From the NCBI GenBank assembly GCA_022702705.1, contig CM040430.1:72729239-72793238 (forward strand): a stretch of DNA of 64,000 nucleotides, written 5' to 3'. The position numbers and the translations under genes are program-made. Below, piece after piece: positions 10,801 through 22,710 of the stretch (the stretch's first letter is position 1; every line of letters starts with the position of its first letter). The notes beneath the pieces were generated by a model that worked only from the letters and a program-made list of their open reading frames with translations, was not told where the DNA came from and ran no database searches. Origin of the DNA: Papilionanthe hookeriana x Papilionanthe teres (Eukaryota > Streptophyta > Magnoliopsida > Asparagales > Orchidaceae).

Positions 10801-13255
10801 CATTCTCGGAGGTAGAACTCTTCCACTTCTTAAGTTGACTTCTGTAATTTCTTCTGAATCTAGTGTTGAGTTTGCTGGTGTTTCCTCCTGAATCGGAATG
10901 ACAGATTCTTCTAGATTAGCTTCAGAGTCTGAAGGCTCTAACTCTATTGTGACTGGAGATCCTCGAAACTCGTAGATAGATTCGTTGCTTGTTGAACTCT
11001 CGTAGCCTCCTTGATGGATGTCTTCTTGGTCATTGTGATCGTCGAGATTGTGTATGATTTGAGAATTGTCATTGGTATCGAAATCGATGTCCGGATTGTC
11101 GCTAGTTACGTAATCGTTAGAAACAGTCAAAACGTAGCCAACGCCATAACCCTTATCATTATAAGATCCCACCGGAGTGAGTAGATAATCATACAGAGTC
11201 AGAGGTTCGAGGGATTTCTCCCCGAATCCGAAACAACTATCCTAGGATAAGCAGCCCCTAGCCTAGCCTTAGAAGCCTCGGTCTTCTCTTCTTCATCAAT
11301 TTTCTTCTTTTCTTCAATCGTCTCTTGTTGAGGTGGTTCTTCTATCGCAAGTGATAGTGCCGACTTGTCAGGTTTCAAACTCTGAGTTGAGAATCTTTTT
11401 CGAAGACCTTGTCCAAGCGGTAGTCCATCCATCATCAGTCGCATAGGGATCTATCGAAACAATGAGATCAGTCGAGACAACATTGACGGAACCTCCTTTC
11501 TGGGGTACCTTCATGTATTCCTTCGGGATTGTTATATTCCCTTTCCGAAGATTGTCGTTGAGCCAACTTTTGAAGGTAATACAATCTTCTATCTTGTGTC
11601 CAAGCATCCGGTGGTAAGGGCGAAAGTTGGGATCACCTTTCTTGTTGACTTCTTCGGTCTCTTAGGCTCGGCGGTTGGAAATCTGGAGTCTTCATCGGAT
11701 CGCGGAACATTTTGACACTTGCCTCATTCTTGAACGGATACTCCCTGCTCAGAAGCTCCCTTAACGTACGTTGCGGACGAGGCGGTTATTCATACTGTGG
11801 AGATGACTGATAGCTGGGTCGGGGTTGTTGATAATTCTGTTGAGGTTGCTGCAGCCGTTTGGACAATATTTGTATCGGTTGCTTGCCTTTGTCGACTGCT
11901 GCAACGATCCCGGACTTCTTTTCAAAAGTTTTCACGGGCTTCGTTTGTACGCTTTGTCGGTGAAACTTAATTGCTTCGCCTCCTCTTGCAAGCTCCCGAC
12001 CTTGCTTAACAACTTCTCGAAAGTCTTAATAGTAAATCCCTTGAGGAGAAGTGCTATCGGGCCATGAATGCTCTTAAGTAAGATGTTGACTGCATGCTGT
12101 TCTTGTAGTTGTGGCTCACACTTCATACTTAGGTTCCTCCATCGAAGTATGTAATCCACCAAAGTTTTGTTCGGCTTCTGCTTCTCTACCACTAAATCAC
12201 CTATAGTGATGTGGTGCTGAGACTCCGACAAATTGCTTGATGAAGAGGTTCTCTAGTTCGAGAATGTCTTCACCGAACCATTCGGTAATTCCGCATACAA
12301 ATCGAAGGCGATCCACGATGAGTGGCGACAAATTGTCGGAAGAGTAATGCATCACTTCCGCCGGCATTGCAACAACTGGCACGAAAGTGTGCAACATGTT
12401 GTTGGGGGTTCCTGGTTCCATCAAAGGTCTTGAACAGAGGTGGTACGAAGCCTTTCGGGTATTGGACAGCGTCGAATTCTTCAGGGTAAGGTCTACCCGT
12501 CCGAATGGATGTCCCGCTCTTTGATTGTGCCAAGGCTTCTCGCACCTGTCGTTCCACCAAGCTCTTGATATCCTTTTCTGGAATCATGCTTTGTGTTGCA
12601 TCCTTCTTTAGCTGATCATCCCCGTTGACGGATGTAATCTCCTTTCCTCTGTCTACAATGTGAATGACCTCTGGGGGTGTCTCTCTTTGGGGTTGCACTT
12701 GACTGCGGAGAGTGGCTAGGGCTACGACCATCTCTTCCATCCTCTTTGCCATTTAGGCGATTGTATCATCTTTCTCTTGAAGTCGCCTCCTCATTACTTC
12801 CGGCTCCTCTCTTTCGCGAGCTGCGGGAGCACCTTGTGAAGGCGACGAAGCTCGTGTTTCGACCATGTTAATTTCCGCATACTCATCATCCATGAATTCC
12901 GACGAATCGATCTCATCTCCGAATTTCTCTTCTCTTTCCTTTGCTAATTGCCGAATATCGGTCCTCGACTTTTCCATAGCATCCTCTAGCGGTCCTTTAC
13001 GCTCATCCTTGCGGTTGTCATGTGATAGGCTGTCGGGTTCCTTTCTCATGAGTCCCCTTTACTACGGTAGCACTTTCTTCGGATTCGAGTCTCTCGACGA
13101 GACTTTCCTTCTCGTGTCGTTGTTTCAATCTTAATTGTCCGATGAGTGAGACGCCATACCATCCTTCTAGCGACGGAAGGTCTAGGACCGGATGGTGCTA
13201 TCGGCCGAATCGTTGGAAGGTGGTATCCTCCACTAATCTGTAACCCTCGAACAAC
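10801..13255 (-). pseudogene. Gag (with long N-terminal extension), element A
   Basis: Structural polyprotein. From the gap inward: an unrecognised extension (13255-12755), one in-frame stop, then MAKRMEEMVVALATL, a helical stretch, and the capsid-type Gag domain with GFVPPLFKTFDGTRNPQQH (about 12390-12450) and HHITIGDLVVEKQKPNKTL (about 12150-12210). The zinc knuckle reads RPYHRMLGHKIEDC (about 11570-11620), with its first Cys changed to Arg. A tail rich in Asp/Asn follows and then EVNLRSGRVLPPRMGP near 10800. Frameshifts lie near 12310, 11930, 11600-11650, 11360 and 11190. Confidence 0.85.
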
Positions 13256-13755
13256 NNNNNNNNNNNNNNNNNNNNNNNNNNNNNNNNNNNNNNNNNNNNN
13301 NNNNNNNNNNNNNNNNNNNNNNNNNNNNNNNNNNNNNNNNNNNNNNNNNNNNNNNNNNNNNNNNNNNNNNNNNNNNNNNNNNNNNNNNNNNNNNNNNNNN
13401 NNNNNNNNNNNNNNNNNNNNNNNNNNNNNNNNNNNNNNNNNNNNNNNNNNNNNNNNNNNNNNNNNNNNNNNNNNNNNNNNNNNNNNNNNNNNNNNNNNNN
13501 NNNNNNNNNNNNNNNNNNNNNNNNNNNNNNNNNNNNNNNNNNNNNNNNNNNNNNNNNNNNNNNNNNNNNNNNNNNNNNNNNNNNNNNNNNNNNNNNNNNN
13601 NNNNNNNNNNNNNNNNNNNNNNNNNNNNNNNNNNNNNNNNNNNNNNNNNNNNNNNNNNNNNNNNNNNNNNNNNNNNNNNNNNNNNNNNNNNNNNNNNNNN
13701 NNNNNNNNNNNNNNNNNNNNNNNNNNNNNNNNNNNNNNNNNNNNNNNNNNNNNNN
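13256..13755. other. Assembly gap of exactly 500 N
   Basis: 500 N bases, the size of a scaffold placeholder. On the left, element A (minus) stops inside its Gag extension; on the right, element B (plus) starts inside the same region. The 5' ends of both elements, with up to two 7-kb LTRs, are missing, so true gap length is unknown. Confidence 0.98.
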
Positions 13756-14940
13756 TGAGTTCAGCCTGAAATCAATTCAAGAATTTCCTCCCTTGCAGAG
13801 GGTCCCGGTTAAAAGGAACACTGCTGTTCACAGGAGTTTAGTTGCTACCCCCATAACTGTTGTCTCGACCCCCACTGGTCTAGTCATCACTACACCTACC
13901 CCGGCTCCCGCCAAACTGAAGGGGAAGGGAGTCCAAGTATGTGATGAGCCTGTTACCATGGAGGGTTCTGCTTTGCTGCAATACCTTCTGTTTTCGAGAT
14001 AGGGTCCAGTTCGAAGTTTAGACCCTTAACCCGGACACAAAGGAGGAATAAGAACAGAAAGATTGCTAAGACTAGAAAGGCCAGGGTTGTTGAAGCCTCC
14101 TTCCTTGAAGAGATTCCAGAGAAAGAAGAAGAGCTGCCCGAGTACTCACCGCTGTTAGACGGAAGTAGATTCCACCATCACTCTGATGCATCTAATGAAG
14201 AAGATGCCCGAAAAATCGCCGCTGCGTTACCTCGACCTGTATATTACAGTGATATCAAGAGGAAGAAAATCAAGACTACGCCACTTACCCGATTGCGGGC
14301 GGTAGTGAAGAAACTGGCTAGAAAAGAGGGATGTCCCTTGTCAGAAATTCTGAGAAGAATGGGATGAGTGCCAATTAAATACCACCTCGGACAACGAGTA
14401 GAGCCTGTTACTGCCACAGAAAGGCCAAGGAAGAAGGTGCAAGCTGATGAAAGGAGTCTGCATGTTGTTGTATCGGGTCATCATATTGGGGAGGACACCA
14501 CCTACCTACGTACAGCCGACAGACCATCTAGTCCTAGGCCTCCTACTACAACAAGGATGGTGTGGCGACCTATTATTGCTGAACCGATACCCACACAATA
14601 TTCTGGGAAGAAAAGTCTCATTAAAGAGCCCGGATCTGAAGAAAGTACTGCAGCTCCAAGGGAAACTCCTGAAAAGAAGGTTCGACAGTCGTCGCCAGAT
14701 AACCACGAGGCCGTTCGGAAAATACCACTTGAGGATGCCATAGGAAAGTTAAGGACAGACATTTGACGGTTGGCAAGGGAAAGAGGAGAAGAATTAAGAG
14801 ATGGAGTTGATTCATCAGAGTCCATGGATGAAGAGTTTGCTGAGATTAACATGGTTGAAACCCGAGCATCATTAGCTTTGCAAGGGGCTCCGTCAACTTC
14901 AAAGAGAGATGAGCCGGGTGCAATGAGAAAACAGCTTCAG
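13756..14940 (+). pseudogene. N-terminal extension of Gag, element B
   Basis: This is homologous to D 40170-41360. It contains VPVKRNTAVHRSL, RRNKNRKIAKTRKAR, a Glu-rich EEIPEKEEELPEYSPLL stretch, EILRRMG and RPRKKVQADER. It is basic overall and matches no family I know. A 1-base deletion near 13972 and stops (for example TGA at 14764-14766) break it, but beyond 14368 the frame runs into Gag, so it is the front of the Gag polyprotein and not a separate gene. Confidence 0.7.
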
Positions 14941-16800
14941 GAAAAGATGACACGATCTCTCAAATGGAAAAAAGGATGGAAGAGATGGCTGCCGCTTTTG
15001 CCACTCTCTATAGTCAACTGCAACCTCATAAAGAAACACCCCCGGAGATCATTCACATCGCAGATAGAGGGAAAGAGATTACGTCTGTTAATGGAGACGA
15101 ATAGCCCAAGAAGGATTCTGCACAAAGCATGATTCCCAAAAAGGACATTAAGAACATGGTGGAACAACAGGTGTGAGAAGCCTTAGCCCAGTCTAAGAGC
15201 GGAGCATCTATTCAAACGGGTAGACCTTACCCTGAAGAGTTTGATGCAGTCCAATACCCAAAGGGCCTCGTACTACCTCTGTTTAAGACTTTTGACGGTA
15301 CCGGGAACCCCCGACAGCAAGTAACAAACTTTCATGCTAGTTGCTGCAATGCCGGTGGAAGTGATGCTTTACTCTTCCGTTAGTTCGTTAGCAGTTTGTT
15401 AGGGATTATTTGTATGCAGAACTTCCGAATGGCTCAGTCAAAACCTTTTCAGAATTGGAATCGTTAAGCAGTTTGCCGGGGCTCAGCACCACATCACCAT
15501 CAGTGACTTAGTAGTGGAGCAACAGAAACCGAATGAAAGTTTAGTGGACTACATACTTCGATGGAGGAACTTGAGCATGAAGTGTGAGCCACAGCTTCAG
15601 GAACAATAAGTGGTCGTAATACTGCTTAAGAGTATCCATGGCCCGATAGCACTTCTCCTTAAAAGATTCATAATTAAGACTTTCGAGAAGTTGCTTAGAA
15701 AGGCCGGGAGCTTACAGGAGGAGGCAAAACAGCCGAGTTTCATCGACAAGACAGATAAACAGAAGCCCGTGAAAGCTTTCAAGAAGAAATCAGGAATCAT
15801 CGCGGTACTGGATAAAGGTAAGCAGCCAGTGAAAATACAGCCAGAGCAGCCAGAACCAAGTTATCAACCACCACAGTGGACTTATCAACAACCTCAGCAG
15901 AGCTATCAGTAGCTTCGACCGAGTTACTAGTCACTGTAGTATGATCAGCCACTGCCTCGTCAACCACGTGCCCTGTAGGAGCTTTTGAATAAAGAATATC
16001 CCTTCAAGACTGAAGCAGTGGCAAAGATGTTTCGTAGTTTGATGAAGACACCCGACTTTCAGTTGCCAGAGCCCAGGAGGCCAGAAGAAGTCGACAAGAA
16101 AGATCATCTGAACTACTGCCCTTACCACAGGATGCTTGGACATAAGTTTGAAGACTGCTTCACTTTTAAGAATTGGCTCGAGGACAATCTTCGGAGAGGG
16201 AACATAACAATTTCGAAGGAATACATGAAGGAGCCCCAAAAATGAGGTTCTGTCAATGTTATTTCAATGGATCCTATTATTCTGATAGACCCTTACGCGA
16301 CTGAAGATGGATGGAGTACTATCTGGATGAAGTCTTCAAAGAAAATTTTGGATCGCATCCAGACCGCTTCGATGCGTGCTTCAACTTAGAGTTCGAAACT
16401 TGTCGAGCCGGTACTATCACTTGCGATTGAAGAACCGCCCCAGATGGAGCAGACGAGGTTCTGAAGGGTAGAGTAGGGGCTGCTTTTCCTAGGATGGCTG
16501 TTTCCGATTCGGGGGAGAAGTCCCTCGAACCTCTGACTCTGTATGATTATTTGCTCGCCCCGGCGGGATCTTATAATGATAAGAGTTTTGGTGTTGGCTA
16601 CGTTTTGATTGTTTCTAACGATTACGTAACTAACGACAACTAACCTAATCCGAATTTCAATCTCGATGCGAATAACAATTCTTAAATCATACAAAAACAC
16701 GATGACCACGGTGAAAGAGAAGACATTCACAAGGATGACTATGAAAGTTCAACAGGTGACGAGCCCATTTGTGAATTCTGAGGAGCTCTAATCTCGATAT
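14941..16800 (+). pseudogene. Gag capsid and zinc-knuckle region, element B
   Basis: The capsid-type block lies at 15230-15720 (LPLFKTFDGTGNPRQQ; HHITISDLVVEQQKPNESL). A Gln/Pro/Tyr-rich spacer follows at 15800-15960. The zinc knuckle at 16108-16155 reads C-P-Y-H-R-M-L-G-H-K-F-E-D-C, spacing CX2HX4HX4C. This is the only copy of the three with all four ligands. It is open from 15985 to 16245 and broken by stops near 15384, 15607, 15910, 16243 and 16386. Confidence 0.85.
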
Positions 16801-17837
16801 AATTGGAGTTATCAGATACTGAAGCAACTTCAGAAGAGCCGGTCGTTTCGATTCAAGAGGAGACACCAGCAGATTTAGAAGAGATAACAGAAGTCAACCT
16901 GAGAAGTGGAAAAGTTCTACCCCCGAGAATGGGTCCAAGGGATACAGGAAAGCAGGTGGTTGCTCAGAAAGAGCCAACCCCGGCAGAACAATTGCCCGTT
17001 CAGGAAGAAATTGAACAGCCTGGTAACAAAGTGGAATATAATATGCTAGCCCATCTTAGGAAGCTACCAGCCAAACTAAGCATCTACGATGCTCTGATCC
17101 TGTCAAAGGAGATGAGAGAATCTCTGATCAAGGCTTTGCTTCATCCAGAAATTTGCTTAGCTCAAATAGCCGGTAATTCCTTAGACGAGGTTTGCTCGTT
17201 AAGAGAACAGTGTGGTGTTACCTTCACAGATAATGATCTACTACTGGGAACAGCTGATCTCAATCGACCATTGTACATTTCAGTTAGTATTGGAAAGTTC
17301 ACACTCTCCAGGGTGTTAGTTGATCTGGGAGCATCAATTAATATAATGAACGTTCGAACGCTGGCCTATTTAGAGATTGATGCCTGCGATCTCGAAGCTG
17401 ACAAGTTGATGCTGAGAGGCTTCAACCAGAAAGGAGAAAGAGCTCTCAGATTAATAACACTGTTAATGAAGATCGGTGAGTTAGCAAAGACAACCGTAAA
17501 ATTCCACATAATCGATTCTGAGACATCATTCAACGCTCTACTGGGTCGGCCGTGGATCCATGAGAACCGGATGGTACCGTTGTCTCTACACCAGTGTATA
17601 AAATATTATGAAGGAGGACAAGAGCAGTGTATCAAAGGTGATTTGCAACCATTCTCCATGCATGAAATCAGAATTCGCGAAGATGTGGCTTACTACGCAC
17701 CTCTGAATGAAAGAATCTTTTCCATAAACGCCATACCAAATCAAGAAGAAAGGAATACAAGAAGATAAAAAACCTGAAATTCTTGTTCAATAGTTACTCA
17801 CCACTCCCTTACGGCGAGATGGTGAAGGTTTCTCCAT
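16801..17837 (+). pseudogene. Aspartic protease region, element B
   Basis: A single open stretch, 16803-17768 (321 codons), makes this the best-preserved protease of the three. It has EVNLRSGKVLPPRMGP, the NKVEYNMLAHLRKLPAKLSIYD block, LSRVLVDLGASINIM with active-site D-L-G-A near 17323, and FHIIDSETSFNALLGRPWIH near 17505-17565. Its role is polyprotein cleavage. Stops begin at 17768. Confidence 0.87.
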
Positions 17838-18770
17838 AACTCGCACCCGAGGTCGAGGCCGGGGACGAGGTCGTGGAAGAAATGGTGGAACAGTTGGACA
17901 GAAGAAACAGGTCATCGATGTTGATTGGGAGAACAGCTCCGAAGAAGAAGAAGAAATTAAGAAAGAAACAGCGGAGATAAGTAAGAAGAAACAGCAATTC
18001 AAGATCTCTCTGGAAGATGAAAAGAATGAAGAATAAAAATCAATGTACGAGAAGATTAACCACTATGTGCATACTATGACCCTAACCCGGATTCACCCTA
18101 GTAAGGTCGAGGGTATGGCGGTCAAGGAAGTTCATGGTGGAGGTAATAAGCCGATCAAGTTCTACCACGGTGCTTCTTCTTCTAAAGTTGAAAATGATGT
18201 ACAATTTGAAGATGTTACTTCTTACGAATTAATGGAATTGTCATTTGAGTGGTACTCTCCCTGTGTTCAAAATTTAATTCAGCGTATTTTGCCTAAGCAA
18301 TGGTCAAAAGGACAATCACAACGCTTTGAAAAGTTGTGGAATAATACCGGTCGACCACCAAACTCAAAACATGGTCTCGGATTCGGCACAGTAGGATCAG
18401 TTGATGATACGAGATTTTACTTGGAAGCTTCAGATGATCTCAAAGATCTGCCAGTCGAAGACGCTCAGCCAGAATTTGAAGAAGAAATTAAATCTACAAT
18501 AGACGTGTTAATGGAAGTTAACTTAGGTACTAGCGAAGCGCCTAGGCCGACCTTTGTTAGCTCCTTGCTCAATAAAGAAGACTCCGAAAACATGGTCAAG
18601 CTACTAATGGAATTCAAGTACTGTTTTGCTTGGAGTTACGACGAAGTGCTAGGATTAGCTCCAGTGGTGGCAGTTCACAGGCTAGGAGTGGATCCCGCTG
18701 CCGTTCCAGTGAGGCAAGCTTCCAGAAGAAAGTGTCTAGAGATTGAACAACAAGTAATTAGTTGAAGTTA
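17838..18770 (+). pseudogene. Arg-Gly tract and protease-RT linker, element B
   Basis: It starts with an Arg-Gly tract (RGRGRGRGR, about 17840-17880), then an acidic/lysine-rich run. The open frame 18043-18765 carries MYEKINHYVHTMTL, KPIKFYHGASSSK, WYSPCVQNLIQR, RPPNSKHGLGFGTVGSVDD and FEEEIKSTID. It is conserved across the family and of unknown function. The last part (FVSSLLNKEDSENMVKLL...) leads into reverse transcriptase. Confidence 0.6.
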
Positions 18771-19529
18771 AGAAGCTAATAGAAGCTAAATTTGTCCATG
18801 AAGAGCAATACCCGACTTGGTTAGCCAGTGTGGTGCCGATCAGAAAGAAGAATGGTCAAATCAGAATCTGCGTAGATTTCAGGGACTTGAACAAGGAATG
18901 CTTGAAAGATGAGTTTCCGCTACCAATTCCAGAATTGATGATCGACATCACTTCGATGCACGAAATCTTCTCTTTCATGGACGGATCATCAGGATATAAT
19001 CAGATAAAGATGGCACTAGAAAAGAAAAGCTCACAGCCTTCAGAACGCCAATTGGAGTGTACTTCTACACAGTAATGCCTTTCGGATTGAAAAATGCAGG
19101 AGCGACTTACCAAAGAGCAATGACGAGGATTTTTATGATCTCATTCAAAACCAAGTCGAATGCTACGTGGATTATGTGGTCATCAAGAGCAAACTGAAAG
19201 AAGATCACCTGTGTGATTTGAGAATTATTTTCGAGCGATTAAGACAGTTTAACCTTAAGATGAATCCCTTAAAATGCGCCTTCGGCGTCGCCTCTGAGAA
19301 ATTCTTAGTATTTGTTGTCCAACATCGCAGAATTGAAATATATCCGGAGAAGATTAAAGCTATCTTATAAATGCTGCCTCCCAAAACATTAAGACAATTA
19401 CGATACATTCAAGGGAAATTGGCATATCTTTGACACTTTATCTGGAATTTGTCAAGTAGGTGTTAGCCCTTCTCGGCATTAATTAAAAAGGATGCCAAAT
19501 TCGTTTGGGAAGAGAAATCCCAGCGGGCC
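18771..19529 (+). pseudogene. Reverse transcriptase, element B (interrupted, active site lost)
   Basis: ICVDFRDLNKECLKDEFPLP and IFSFMDGSSGYNQIKMA lie at 18860-19015. A frameshift near 19020 follows. The catalytic box reads Y-V-D-Y: the second Asp is Tyr at 19173-19175, so the copy could not polymerise. The C-terminal part shows PLKCAFGVASEKFL and further stops. The coding sequence is cut at 19529 by the solo LTR and resumes at 27026. Confidence 0.9.
19525..19529 (+). other. Target-site duplication GGGCC, left copy
   Basis: The last five bases of element B before the LTR. The uninterrupted homologue in D reads GCCAGTGGGCCTTTGAGG, showing one copy of GGGCC at the target. Confidence 0.93.
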
Positions 19530-19989
19530 TGTTGACCTCATTTTTGATGAGGTCTTCTCTTCTTATCTTTAGTACTTAGGATCTAGCCTTAGGCTTTTCC
19601 TTTGACTATCTTAGAGGACTAGAATTGGGACCCACCTTTTAGAAACTCAAACCACTTCTTAACTCCCTTCAAACTCCACAAACTTGACTATAGACCCCTA
19701 ATCACCTAGAGGGTTGAAATCAAATGAGGAAGTTTAAGGATGAGTTCCTATAGGACTCTTTGGCCTTAGGACTGCCCTGGGTGGCCTGGTCTGGTGAAGG
19801 GGCTGACCTACACACACTACACTTATACACTACACTTTCACACACCTCCTAAAAACACACCCATACCTAACTTGACCTCCTGACTCATGTAGGTGATTCA
19901 CATGGATGATCCTTAACCCCTAAGCCCTTGGCTAAGAGGGTTGGGAACAACATAGTGAATGCCTCAAATGAGTCCCTTCATGGCTCATG

Positions 19990-21330
19990 TGGGCTTGATA
20001 TGGCTTCATGGCTCACCAAAATGATTTCACTCCACTCAAATTCACCCAATCTTCAATTTTTCAAATTTTCAATTTTTGACCCCCGGGACCCTACACCCGC
20101 CTAGCCTACCCAAAACCCTTGAAATTACCCAAATTTTTCAAAATTTCCTAAATCACCCAAAATTCCTCAAAATTGATCTTAAACATTTCCACATCACTCA
20201 AATTGATCATCCATACCCAAAAATACCAAAAATTCCAAGAAAACCTCCCAATACCCTCCAAATACCCAAAATACCCCTCTTGGCCAAAAATCCAAAAATT
20301 CAGAAAATTCCTAGAAAATTCCAGAAAATCCCAAATATTCCCAATTTCATTTTGTCCAACTACACCATGGGCCAATTTTGTCAATTTACCCTACTTTTGT
20401 CAAAACCCCCAATTTGACCCATTTTAACCCTAAGTGAACCCAATGTCAAACCAAACCTATCCAATTAACCCCAATTTTGGTCCAATTCAATTCTAAACTT
20501 CAATTCAACATTCCAAACACCAATCTAGACCAAATCCAAGTCCAATTTGATTGACATTTGGATCCAATTTCACTTTTGGCCTTAAAGCCCAATTTGGACC
20601 CATGACCCAAACCTAACCCAAACTCACCCAATTCAACTCCAATTAACCCCAAATCTTTTCTAAATCTTCCTTAGAATCCCCACAAGCATAACACTAACAT
20701 GATTTGCCCAAAATTTTGACCCAAACCCCACTCAAATTCAACCCAAAGCTAAAAGGCCCAATTTTGACCTAAACCCAAACCTAACCCAAATGGGCCAAAA
20801 CCCCAAAATCAAAACCCAACCAAAGCCAAAACCTCTTTGAAACACTCCCATAGAAATTTCTCAACATTAATTTTACATCAATTTCAACCCTAGCCCAACA
20901 TTGGCACAAGTTAGCCCAATTTGACCTATATTGGCCCATTTACCAAATCAACCCAAATTCAACTCAATTCAAACCCAAACCACCTCAAATTCATTTCAAA
21001 TCACTCATGATACATCCCTAAACCAAGACCAACAATTATTTGGCCCAAACTTCTACAAAATCCCCTTCCATAAATTCATTCCTAAACCTAAAGGCTCATC
21101 CCCTTAAACCTTCTTAAAAGCCCATCTAAAACCATTTCAAAAGGCCCAAAATCTACCCTAAAGCCCACATGACATCTCCATTTGCCATCCACTTAATTAA
21201 AGCCATTACCTAAGTCCTAAATTCATCATCAAATAATTCCAAATCAAGTTTCATACAAATTTCCATCAAATTACCAAAAATTCCTAAAATCCATTTTCAT
21301 GAAATTGACCAAACTTTTTGCCAAGCCAAA
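19990..21330 (+). repeat. G-poor C/A-rich tract inside solo LTR 1
   Basis: More than 1 kb with very few G on this strand, built of words such as CCCAAA, CCCAATTT and CAAACC. The same feature is seen in LTR 32355-39426 (32900-34030), in 59860-61000, and complemented at 57500-58560 and 150-1350. It is conserved by position in both LTR types. The reading frames across it are composition artefacts. Confidence 0.7.
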
Positions 21331-22494
21331 GGTGAGCCATGCAAGCCATGGACAAGCCACATGAAGCCATGGAAGGCTTGACATGTGATCAAGCCATTAA
21401 TGGCAAAAAGAGGGCCCCCTTTCCTAATCCTTCTTAAACCCTTTTTACCTTAAGCATGTCACACACTAAACCATGCTTAGCCACCTCATCATGGATGGAG
21501 ACCACACCATTCTCTCTTGGGCCGACCCAAGTGATCCTTTTCAGCCCAAGACCAGGCCTCGGGTGGTGAACCTAGCCCAAAACCATGGGTTGACTCATTT
21601 GAACCCAAAATGGTCTTCCCCCCATTCCATTTCAATCCAAGCTCTTTACACATGGCATTTGTCAATTTCCTACACTAAACCCCAGCCCTGACCCACCTGA
21701 ACAAGATGGTGACCCATGCCTGGCCGGCCAGCCACCAGGTCGCCGGAAAACACCAAGGCCGAGAGCTCACATGTGAGCCCAACTTGGAATTCTCACTCGC
21801 CGAGCCGCCCCATCCCCAGGTGGCCATTGGAGCTGTTCTTCTCTTGTCAAGAGCAGCTGATCCCAAGCCCTAACTCTCCCTGGGAGGCCCTCCACCCTCT
21901 CTTATTTAAACTCCACCCCTCACAGCCATGAGAGGAGAGTTGCACAAACCTTGCCGAAACTCTGCCAAAATTGTTCCAAACCCTTCTCCACCCTCAGAGC
22001 AGTTGATCCCCAGTGTCAATTTGCCCTAATCCCCACCGATAAAATCCAATTTCTCAACCGAAATTCCACCCAAAACCAGGACACTTCTCCACGGTGAGCC
22101 AATCCCCAAATTGATTGGTTCTACACCTTCACCGGACCAAGGGAAGGTGTCCACCGAAGAAAGCCCCATCTCCAGGGCCACCCGGTTGCTCCAACCTCCA
22201 AGCTTTGTGATCGAGCTTGGTCGAAATCACATCTGGACAATTCACCAAACCAGGAGACTTCATCCGGAGCTTGCTAGGATCCAATCGAAGGTGCAACAAC
22301 TCTCGGATTGAAGCCACACTTCTCTGAGCAAAGGTATGAGCTAATTCTTTATCCCGAGCTTCTGGAGATTCTCCATTTCAAATGCTTTAATTTCAATGCA
22401 TGATAGCCGTATAGATGTGTTCGTCTCTTCAATACGAATCCATAGAGCATAAGAACATGCAAATCCATTGAGTATCGAGTGAGATATTAGGGAT

Positions 22495-22710
22495 TTAGTG
22501 TGGACGGCTCTCGGGTGAGGACACTTGGGGACGATGAACGGATGCCGTTCATTTAATACACGCGCGGACGGACGGCCGGGATCGCGTCGGATCGGAAGAT
22601 GGAACGATACGGCGGGCCCCGGGAGCGCCGAGTCGATGGCGGCGTCGAATGGGAGCGCGCCATGCGGCGTTTCGGAGCCGCCGAGGTTGACGCGGCGCCG
22701 CGTGGATAAA
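22495..22710 (+). promoter_or_regulatory. CpG-dense island in solo LTR 1
   Basis: A short segment dense in CG dinucleotides in an otherwise AT-rich LTR, with a hairpin-like AACGGATGCCGTT near 22537-22552. The matching segments in the other LTRs are 35050-35255, 56100-56310 and 61970-62175. Its position, about 3 kb into the LTR, suggests a control region, but no function can be shown from sequence. Confidence 0.4.

Larger units (their letters stand above)
1885..13255 (-). mobile_element. Element A: internal region of an Ogre/Tat-type Ty3/gypsy retrotransposon with AlkB gene
   Basis: On the minus strand the order is Gag, aspartic protease, reverse transcriptase, RNase H, a second RNase H, integrase, AlkB-containing frame, tandem repeats and LTR. 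The second RNase H after the first is the hallmark of the Tat lineage. The 5' end (LTR, primer-binding site, start of Gag) is lost in the N gap at 13256. All domains are recognisable but split by stops and frameshifts, so this is a dead copy. It differs from B and D in its 3' untranslated repeats and LTR type. Confidence 0.92.
13756..19529 (+). mobile_element. Element B, 5' part of internal region
   Basis: Plus-strand Ogre/Tat-type element, homologous throughout to D from about 40170 to 46000. It holds Gag, protease, the linker and reverse transcriptase. It stops at 19529, where a solo LTR is inserted; the same gene continues at 27026. The 5' LTR and leader are in the gap. Confidence 0.92.

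Noticed and set aside
13146..13769. Long plus-strand open frame of 207 codons
   Set aside because: It is open only because it runs through the 500 N bases.
20076..20427. Pro/Ile/Lys-rich reading frames in the LTRs (also 58237-58701, 32929-33150, 59867-60088)
   Set aside because: They are translations of the G-poor C/A-rich tract, which lacks stops by composition, and they have no domain features.
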